Virus record (IMG/VR): IMGVR_UViG_3300042876_001170
Span: 1 to 38,370 of that record
Length of the DNA stretch: 38,370 nt
DNA from: a virus
Direction: 5' to 3' (one strand)
Below, piece after piece: positions 1 to 4,746 of this stretch. The notes beneath the pieces are model-generated. The model was given only the letters and a program-made list of their open reading frames with translations, was not told the DNA's origin and did no database searches. Made by a program: the position numbers and the translations under genes. The first letter of the stretch is position 1. Every line of letters starts with the position of its first letter.

Positions 1-1011
1 CTACAATTTTGTAGAAGCGGCCCTCGGCAAGGCATCCACGCGCTCCACCTCCCGCTGCTTGATGTAGCGGTCGCTCATGGCCTTGGTGGTGTGTCCGAGC
101 AGCGCCTGGTAGTCCAATCCCATCGCTTTGGCGTCGGTTGCGGCCTTGCCGCGGATGTCGTGGAAATGCACGCCCTCGATGCCCACCTGGCGAACCGCGT
201 CGAGCCAGTGCGCATTGAAGGTGCCGTACCGATACGGCTGGCCACGTCGGTTGCAGATCAGGTGCATGCCGCGGATCGGCCGCGGTAGGGCCTTGGCCCT
301 GGCCACCACGTCATCGATCGCCGGCGAGGCCACGAACAGCATGCGCTTGCCAGTCTTGCCCTGCTTGATGTAGATGCCCTCCCCGGTCACGTCCTGCAGC
401 CGGATGTCGAGGATGTCCTGAATGCGTGCGCCGGTGAGGTAGCCGAGATCCATGGCGATCCGCACGTGCTCTTCAGCTGCGTTCCAGATGGCGGCGTACT
501 CAGCGTCGGTGATCAGCCGGTCGCGGCCCTTGATCGCGTGGTACTTGATGGGGGTGGCGGGGTTGGCGTTCACCTTGCCGTGCCGGACCGCGATCTCGAA
601 GACGTTCGAGATGATGGCTTTGCCGGTGTTGGCCTGGATCGGTGAGCGATGGTTGTCCATCCAGATCGCGACGTGCGCCGGCGTGATCATGGCCAGGGTG
701 GAGCCCTCGAAGCACTGGCGCAGGCTCTTGGCGACGTTCTCGTACTGCTTGCGGGTCTTATCGGCCAGGGCAAGGAACTTGGGTGACACCAGGTAGCGGT
801 CCAGTTCGGCGGCGAAGGTGCCACCGTCGCCGCTGTCGCCGTTCTCGATCTGCGCCCACATGATTCTGGACTTGGCCAGGTCCCTGTGCAGCTTGATCCA
901 CTTCCTGGGTGAAGTGCTGGTCACATAGTAATAACACCCGCCCGGTGTCTTGGGAGGGTGCATGCGCGGTGGCAGGTCGTGATTGGTTTGTCGTCTTCGG
1001 CCCACGGACAT
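1..1011 (-). CDS. int: Tyrosine-family site-specific recombinase (phage integrase)
   Basis: This is the phage integrase, which joins attP and attB and, with a directionality factor, excises the prophage. The 336-residue protein has an N-terminal arm and core-binding part (to about residue 160) and a C-terminal catalytic domain. Visible catalytic residues are R196 (in GARIQDIL), K219 or K222 (KQGKTGKR), H284 and R287 (HFHDIRG), H307 (LLGHTT) and nucleophile Y316 (SDRYIK), the complete R-K-HxxR-H-Y set, so it should be active. It is the last gene of the leftward operon and starts 3 nt after the DUF4224-like gene. The stop codon is the first base triplet of the window, so the usual att site downstream of int is not visible. 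An imperfect dyad, CTACAA-TT-TTGTAG, covers bases 1-14. Confidence 0.95.
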   Translation of the reverse strand: MSVGRRRQTNHDLPPRMHPPKTPGGCYYYVTSTSPRKWIKLHRDLAKSRIMWAQIENGDSGDGGTFAAELDRYLVSPKFLALADKTRKQYENVAKSLRQCFEGSTLAMITPAHVAIWMDNHRSPIQANTGKAIISNVFEIAVRHGKVNANPATPIKYHAIKGRDRLITDAEYAAIWNAAEEHVRIAMDLGYLTGARIQDILDIRLQDVTGEGIYIKQGKTGKRMLFVASPAIDDVVARAKALPRPIRGMHLICNRRGQPYRYGTFNAHWLDAVRQVGIEGVHFHDIRGKAATDAKAMGLDYQALLGHTTKAMSDRYIKQREVERVDALPRAASTKL

Positions 1012-1014
1012 AGC

Positions 1015-1242
1015 TTATGCCGCCTTCCTGATGCATGCAACATTTGGCGTCCAAGCGGACACTGGTGGCGCCGCCTGGACGGCTGCTGCACCTAGCCTTG
1101 ATTCGGCATAGGAGCGGGTCACCACCGGGCGGCCGGTGGCCGCCGTCTCGAATATCCAAGCCCGTTCCGTCAGCCACCGCCGCTGGTCCGCGTGGCGTTG
1201 ATAGCCGGTCAGAGTGACGATCTCGGCGGTGGTGAGGAACAT
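1015..1242 (-). CDS. DUF4224-like small phage protein, possible excision or regulatory factor
   Basis: A 75-residue protein beginning MFLTTAEIVTLTGYQR, with an RRWLTER...GRPVVTRSY pattern typical of DUF4224 proteins found beside phage integrases. I chose the internal ATG at 1242 because the family begins there; an in-frame ATG at 1335 would add an Arg-rich N-terminus overlapping the next gene. Its stop is 3 nt from the integrase start, so the two are translationally linked. Small basic proteins in this position are often directionality factors or integrase regulators. That role is inference only. Confidence 0.75.
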   Translation of the reverse strand: MFLTTAEIVTLTGYQRHADQRRWLTERAWIFETAATGRPVVTRSYAESRLGAAAVQAAPPVSAWTPNVACIRKAA

Positions 1243-1256
1243 GGCTGACGCGGTGG

Positions 1257-1499
1257 TTATTTGCCGTCGGGGCGCTTGTCCAGGCCCTTTTCCGCCAGCA
1301 TTTCGGCGACGTCGTCGACGTGCAGGCAGTCGCACATGCAGGCGTAGGTGGAGTGCCCGCCCTCGTGCACGATGTTGCCGTTGCAGTAGTCGTTGCCCGG
1401 CGTTGCGTCCTGCAGCGTGCCGAAGGCGACAATGACGCCACCCTCCAGCCGCACAACCTTGTCGCCGTTGTTGGCCTCGCGGCCGTTCCTGTAATGCAT
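1257..1499 (-). CDS. Small phage protein made from an internal start of the Lar-like frame
   Basis: An 80-residue protein beginning MHYRNGREANNGDKVV and containing CNGNIVHEGG and CMCDCLHVDDVAEM. The N-terminus reads like a complete phage protein of the type that opens with YRNGREA..GDKV and is followed by a beta-strand-rich segment. The start is supported by GAAAGGGA seven to ten bases upstream of the ATG. It lies in the same frame as the Lar-like protein, so it is either an independent product or only the C-terminal part of a fusion. Function unknown; the Cys/His cluster in the last third suggests metal binding. Confidence 0.6.
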   Translation of the reverse strand: MHYRNGREANNGDKVVRLEGGVIVAFGTLQDATPGNDYCNGNIVHEGGHSTYACMCDCLHVDDVAEMLAEKGLDKRPDGK

Positions 1500-1877
1500 G
1501 TCGTTCCCTTTCGCTTGTTCCCGGCCGAAGAGGGCCGCCGGGGTCGCCCGTCTTAAAACGTTTGCCCGTTTCCAGTTCCGCCCGCGTCGCTGCGCTCCCA
1601 GTGCGTTGGCGTATTCGTTCCAGAAGCTCACCGCCTCGACCAATCGCCCTCGATAGAAGTCAGGCGGCGGCATGTAAAGCAGGCAGCCCTCGTTAATCAC
1701 GCCATCTTGCGGTCCGAATCTGTCGCCGTTGCTGCACATCACCACCTTGTGGATCGGGCCGTTCTTGAAGTCCGTGCTGTATTGCCAAAGCGTTGCATCA
1801 GCACCGCATACGGGGCACGGTTCGATGTGCATGCCTGACGGGTCTTCAGCGAGCTTGTAGAGATCGTCGGCGTTCAT
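1257..1877 (-). CDS. Lar-like zinc-binding protein with in-frame C-terminal extension
   Basis: This 206-residue reading frame has two visible parts. Residues 1-95 resemble Lar restriction-alleviation proteins: CPVCGADATL near the start, further Cys residues and an AVSFWNEYA segment matching the family's EAIxxWNxR end. Known Lar proteins protect phage DNA from type I restriction. Residues 127-206 look like a separate small phage protein (MHYRNGREANNGDKVV onward), normally an independent gene. The junction encodes RRATPAALFGREQAKGND, which is the translated 56-bp repeat and carries its own ribosome-binding site and ATG (1499). The start at 1877 overlaps the upstream stop (ATGA). Either this is a true fusion or the Lar part lost its stop codon and two products are made from one frame. 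Confidence 0.7.
   Translation of the reverse strand: MNADDLYKLAEDPSGMHIEPCPVCGADATLWQYSTDFKNGPIHKVVMCSNGDRFGPQDGVINEGCLLYMPPPDFYRGRLVEAVSFWNEYANALGAQRRGRNWKRANVLRRATPAALFGREQAKGNDMHYRNGREANNGDKVVRLEGGVIVAFGTLQDATPGNDYCNGNIVHEGGHSTYACMCDCLHVDDVAEMLAEKGLDKRPDGK
1496..1551 (-). repeat. 56-bp direct repeat, copy 1 (ribosome-binding site plus start cassette)
   Basis: It is identical to 2092-2147 except for one base (A at 1531 against G at 2127). On the minus strand it contains GAAAGGGA and an ATG, and read in frame it encodes RATPAALFGREQAKGNDM. Copies lie immediately before two different small genes 596 bp apart in the same operon. Confidence 0.95.
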
Positions 1878-2095
1878 GACTGGCTCACGGTAAGGCGAAG
1901 CACAGTTGGCGCACGCGCGCTTCGGGTTGCCGTGACAGGAAGGGCTTGCTCCAGGCGTGCGATGTAGCGTTTTGCGGTCGCTCGCGAGACGCCGAAGCGC
2001 GTCTCGATATCTTGCCGCGTGATCGTGGCGCCCTCATACAGGGAGCGGGCCAGCTCGAGCATGTGCTGGCCGATGTCTGTAGAGCCTTTAGGCAT
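1874..2095 (-). CDS. Small helix-turn-helix protein
   Basis: A 73-residue protein (MPKGSTDIGQHML...) with a helix-turn-helix: residues about 22-45 read ITRQDIETRFGVSRATAKRY, typical of DeoR- or replication-control-type DNA-binding domains. It is probably a small transcriptional regulator. The start at 2095 is preceded by the GAAAGGGA of repeat copy 2. The same frame is open upstream to an ATG at 2215 that overlaps the preceding stop (ATGA), giving a possible 113-aa long form beginning MTTPITFPAPTANWG. The stop overlaps the Lar-like start (ATGA). Confidence 0.75.
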   Translation of the reverse strand: MPKGSTDIGQHMLELARSLYEGATITRQDIETRFGVSRATAKRYIARLEQALPVTATRSARAPTVLRLTVSQS

Positions 2096-2147
2096 GTCGT
2101 TCCCTTTCGCTTGTTCCCGGCCGAAGGGGGCCGCCGGGGTCGCCCGT
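2092..2147 (-). repeat. 56-bp direct repeat, copy 2 (ribosome-binding site plus start cassette)
   Basis: The partner of 1496-1551, 55 of 56 bases identical. It encodes RATPAAPFGREQAKGNDM in the frame that continues into the small HTH protein, and supplies that gene's ribosome-binding site and start codon. Confidence 0.95.
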
Positions 2148-2211
2148 GAAATGTTTGGCCACAACACCTCGCCCCAGTTGGCGGTTGGGGCGGGGAAGGT
2201 GATGGGTGTTG

Positions 2212-2559
2212 TCATGCCGACCTGTGCGGTGGAACCGGGCGGCCGGCCTCGGGGTTGCGTTCGTGTTGCTCGCACTGCGCCCAGTAGGCGTTCCAGGAGT
2301 GGGCGGGAAATGGATTGCTCACGCTCGGAAGACGCCAGCCTTTCTCGGTGGCCAGCTTGTACAGCCTGGGGTCGTAGCCGTTGGTTGCCTCGGGTGGGGC
2401 CGGCCACGGCGCCGGTTTCGGAACCATGCCAGGAGCGGGTTGTTGCCCCTGGGCAAGGGCATCGCTCAGCACTTTGGCCAGGGCATTGGCGCGCCCTTCT
2501 TCGGCCAGTTCCAGGAGCTCTTGCGCGATCTCGCGCGGAATGGATACTTGGTCGGTCAT
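2212..2559 (-). CDS. Conserved-type hypothetical phage protein
   Basis: A 115-residue protein starting MTDQVSIPREIAQELLELA. The first 35 residues look like a helical DNA-binding or oligomerisation segment, followed by a Pro/Ala-rich linker and a C-terminal half rich in Trp, Tyr and His (YKLATEKGW, NPFPAHSWNAYWAQCEQHERNP). I do not recognise a family. The start at 2559 has AAAGGA upstream and overlaps the stop of the 48-aa lipoprotein gene (ATGA). The stop overlaps an ATG at 2215 in the next reading frame, so it sits inside a fully coupled operon. Confidence 0.75.
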   Translation of the reverse strand: MTDQVSIPREIAQELLELAEEGRANALAKVLSDALAQGQQPAPGMVPKPAPWPAPPEATNGYDPRLYKLATEKGWRLPSVSNPFPAHSWNAYWAQCEQHERNPEAGRPVPPHRSA

Positions 2560-2702
2560 TTCGTTGATCCTTTCGTGTTGGTACATACCCGAGCGCCGGT
2601 GACTGCGTCGTTGTGGCACTCCGTTGAATCGCTCGGCGGGTTGTTGCCACTGCCACCGCAGGCGGCCAGGACGATGAGCAGCAGCAATGCGATCGGCTTC
2701 AT
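2556..2702 (-). CDS. 48-aa lipoprotein
   Basis: A small gene read directly from the sequence. It encodes MKPIALLLLIVLAACGGSG followed by about 30 polar residues with two more Cys (C29, C40). A short charged start, a hydrophobic run and the lipobox L-A-A-C (lipidated C15) make it a near-certain secreted lipoprotein. The ATG at 2702 overlaps the upstream TGA and its own TGA overlaps the next ATG, so it is translationally coupled on both sides. An early-operon lipoprotein is unlike Rz1, which belongs to the late lysis cassette. Superinfection exclusion or envelope modification is a reasonable inference, not shown. Confidence 0.8.
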   Translation of the reverse strand: MKPIALLLLIVLAACGGSGNNPPSDSTECHNDAVTGARVCTNTKGSTK

Positions 2703-3466
2703 GCTTCCACCCACTGGGCGTGCAGCTGCTCGACCACTTGGGCTGCATCGGCGCGGATTCGACCGTCTCTGACAGTCAGGACCGGAGGTTCCTTGCCGAA
2801 CTTCGCTGCCAGCTTGGCCAGGCCATCAAGGATCATCCGGCGCGTGTAGCCCTCGGCCGCGAGGGAGTCGAGCAGACGCAGGGGCCGCTTGGCATCGACG
2901 GTGCGCAACCTCTCGTGCAGCTGCTTGACGTCGTAGGCGTTGCGGACGGTCACCTGACTCCGCCTGAGCTGCAGTGCCGGCATCTTGTAGCCGAGTAGGC
3001 GCGCCAGTTCTGCCTTGCTGTGGCCGTCGGCAAGCAGCTCGTCGATGAGCTTCCAGGTGTCCGCTGCAGGGACAAGGGCGTGATCGGCCGCGGCTGCGAC
3101 CGTGACGCCGAGTATCAGCCGCTCGGTGCGGGCGCGGATGTTCGTCTTGCGGCCGGCAATGACTTCAGTGAGTACCGAGTCGGCGACGCCCGTAACATCG
3201 CCGACCACGCGTCGGCCGACGCCTGCCTTCGATAGCTCTGCCAGATGCGCGCGCGCCTTCTCGGCGCTGACGATGCCGTTCCAGTCGCCGTTCTTGCTGG
3301 CGATGGCTCTGGCTTTTTCGTGGTCGGTGTTCGCGCGCCGACAGTCGCTGCAGCGGCAGCCGGCGAGGTATTTGAGCCGATCGCCGTGCGGCCGGTCCTT
3401 GGCCAGGTCCGCCACGGGCCGCAGGCCACGTTTGCTGAGCGTGGTGTTGGCTTGTGGCTGAATCAC
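2699..3466 (-). CDS. Phage HTH-containing protein with N-terminal Cys cluster
   Basis: A 255-residue protein. Residues 25-50 hold HGDRLKYLAGCRCSDCRRA, a CxCxxC cluster of a kind seen in many phage proteins. Residues 67-120 (SAEKARAHLAELSKAGVGRR...IRARTERLILGV) look like a DNA-binding module with the AGVGRRxV..G phage signature. The rest includes SKAELARLLGYKMPALQL, a second possible helix-turn-helix, and a helical C-terminus. It is likely a phage DNA-binding regulator, perhaps of the WhiB-neighbouring or sigma-region-4-like group. Exact role unknown. The start codon is GTG (3466), overlapping the upstream stop. Confidence 0.75.
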   Translation of the reverse strand: MIQPQANTTLSKRGLRPVADLAKDRPHGDRLKYLAGCRCSDCRRANTDHEKARAIASKNGDWNGIVSAEKARAHLAELSKAGVGRRVVGDVTGVADSVLTEVIAGRKTNIRARTERLILGVTVAAAADHALVPAADTWKLIDELLADGHSKAELARLLGYKMPALQLRRSQVTVRNAYDVKQLHERLRTVDAKRPLRLLDSLAAEGYTRRMILDGLAKLAAKFGKEPPVLTVRDGRIRADAAQVVEQLHAQWVEA

Positions 3467-3984
3467 GCGACCTCCTTGACGTGCTCGATCGCCTGGTCAG
3501 GGGAAGCGGTGCGCCAGTCCGGCCATGCCCTGCGCTCGTTTTTCTTCTGCTTGGCCTGGAGGGCGGCGACGATGGCTTCAGGTGCGTGGCCGGCCCGCCA
3601 GGCGCCATCGAGCGCCAGGAGCACAACGTCGATCCACTCCTCGACGTCGTCTGGCTTGGCCTCGATCTCGGCCAGTTCCTTGCGGATGTGCCCGATGACG
3701 CCTTGCGTGCGCGCACCAGGGCCGAAGGTGCGCTCCGAGAATTCGCGTTGGCGGTACAGGTGGGCGACCAGGTCGAAGGCCTCGCTGATGCCCCACGGCA
3801 CCACGCCGTCTGCGAGCAGCGTCATGGTATCGATGCCGCGGCAGGCATTGACGCACACCGCGGCGCGGGCGGCATATTCCTGGGTCTCGAAGACGCCGAT
3901 GCGGCAGGTGCGCCGGGCGCCGTCCCCGATATCCACGTGGTGCTCGCATAGCTGGCCACGCGCCGACCATTGCAGATCATCCAT
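3463..3984 (-). CDS. MazG-like/DUF550 dATP/dGTP pyrophosphohydrolase-type protein
   Basis: A 173-residue protein whose residues 80-135 (REFSERTFGPG...IRKELAEIEAKPDDVEEWIDVVLLALD) match the DUF550 type of all-alpha NTP pyrophosphohydrolases. The acidic residues E103, E106, E116 and D119 fit the metal-binding ExxE...ExxD pattern of the MazG fold. Such enzymes hydrolyse (d)NTPs to monophosphates and pyrophosphate. Residues 1-60 form a Cys-rich extra segment of unknown role. It sits directly downstream of the HD phosphohydrolase and overlaps it by 8 nt, which points to a joint role in nucleotide-pool control. Confidence 0.8.
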   Translation of the reverse strand: MDDLQWSARGQLCEHHVDIGDGARRTCRIGVFETQEYAARAAVCVNACRGIDTMTLLADGVVPWGISEAFDLVAHLYRQREFSERTFGPGARTQGVIGHIRKELAEIEAKPDDVEEWIDVVLLALDGAWRAGHAPEAIVAALQAKQKKNERRAWPDWRTASPDQAIEHVKEVA

Positions 3985-4513
3985 GGTGGTGTCTCCCTCC
4001 CTCGGTCAGCTCGATGTAGCGCCGCATGAAGAAGCCGGCCGCGCGCGGTGGCGCCATGTTGATGATCTGCTTCGGCAGGGGATCGATGCCGGCCAGCTGC
4101 GGCCACGGGTCGTCGGGGGGCATCAGGTCGCGGCGTTCGGTGGCCAGCAGGATCAGGTCGGCCTTCTTTACGGCCGGCGACATGGAGAGCGGCAGGCCGA
4201 ACTTGGCGCGAATGACGGCATCGATCCGCGCCTCGATGGCCTGGTAGTCGGGCAGCTCCTGCTTGAGCGGCGTCATGATGTCCTTGCAGTAGGCCTCGGC
4301 CGCATCGTGCATGAGCGCCTCGAGCTGGTAGGGCGGCGCGACGATCTGGCTGCACAACCAGGAGTGCTGCGCCACGGTGTAGAGGCCGCGGCACTGCCCG
4401 TTGTAGCGGCTCTCCTTCGACAGGCCCTCGACGATGTCGAGGATGTGGATATCGTCCGGCCGGGGATCGAGGAAGTTGAGCTTGCGCGCGGAGGCCGTGA
4501 GGAGGTAGCTCAT
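3977..4513 (-). CDS. HD-domain phosphohydrolase
   Basis: A 178-residue HD-superfamily metal-dependent phosphohydrolase. The metal ligands are visible: H50 (TVAQHS), H69-D70 (ALMHDAAEAY) and D119 (KKADLILL), the H...HD...D set. The layout resembles YfbR-type 5'-deoxynucleotidases and phage homologues annotated as phosphohydrolases, which dephosphorylate dNMPs. The C-terminus ends in a His-rich tail. It overlaps the P-loop gene upstream (ATGA) and the DUF550-type gene downstream, so the three are produced together. Substrate is inferred, not shown. Confidence 0.85.
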   Translation of the reverse strand: MSYLLTASARKLNFLDPRPDDIHILDIVEGLSKESRYNGQCRGLYTVAQHSWLCSQIVAPPYQLEALMHDAAEAYCKDIMTPLKQELPDYQAIEARIDAVIRAKFGLPLSMSPAVKKADLILLATERRDLMPPDDPWPQLAGIDPLPKQIINMAPPRAAGFFMRRYIELTEGGRHHHG

Positions 4514-4746
4514 GATTGCCCCGCCTCGAGGTCGGCCTTGGCGACAGCGAACTTGATTGCCAGCGCACCCGGAACAGCGAACGGCGGCTCAAGATTCGTT
4601 AGCACCAAGTCGTCATCCTGGAGATCCACCTGGCGGCTGGGGTACCAGTCCTCGATGATCCGATCGCAGCCGTAATGCGCCTTGAGCTGCTGGGCGAGCG
4701 ATGTTTTCCCGCAGCCCTGGGGGCCGTAGATGATCACGACGCTCAT
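4510..4746 (-). CDS. Small P-loop NTPase-like protein
   Basis: A 78-residue protein that starts MSVVIIYGPQGCGKTSLA, a perfect Walker A motif (GxxGxGKT/S) directly after the first beta strand. The remainder (RIIEDWYPSR..., DDDLVLTNLEP) could supply a short Walker B-like strand. It is much shorter than a nucleoside or adenylate kinase, so it is either a minimal ATP/GTP-binding protein or a reduced kinase. Family members in phages are usually annotated only as ATP-binding. It is coupled by ATGA overlaps to the ParB-like gene upstream and the HD gene downstream. Confidence 0.75.
   Translation of the reverse strand: MSVVIIYGPQGCGKTSLAQQLKAHYGCDRIIEDWYPSRQVDLQDDDLVLTNLEPPFAVPGALAIKFAVAKADLEAGQS

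Noticed and set aside
2556-2702. Rz1 spanin lipoprotein
   Set aside because: It is small and lipidated, but it lies in the early leftward operon, is not nested in an Rz frame and is not Pro-rich.
3245-4675. Long open frame (476 codons) on the plus strand opposite the HD/DUF550 genes
   Set aside because: High GC makes antisense frames open. It has no recognisable domain and lies over three genes with clear families and coupled starts.
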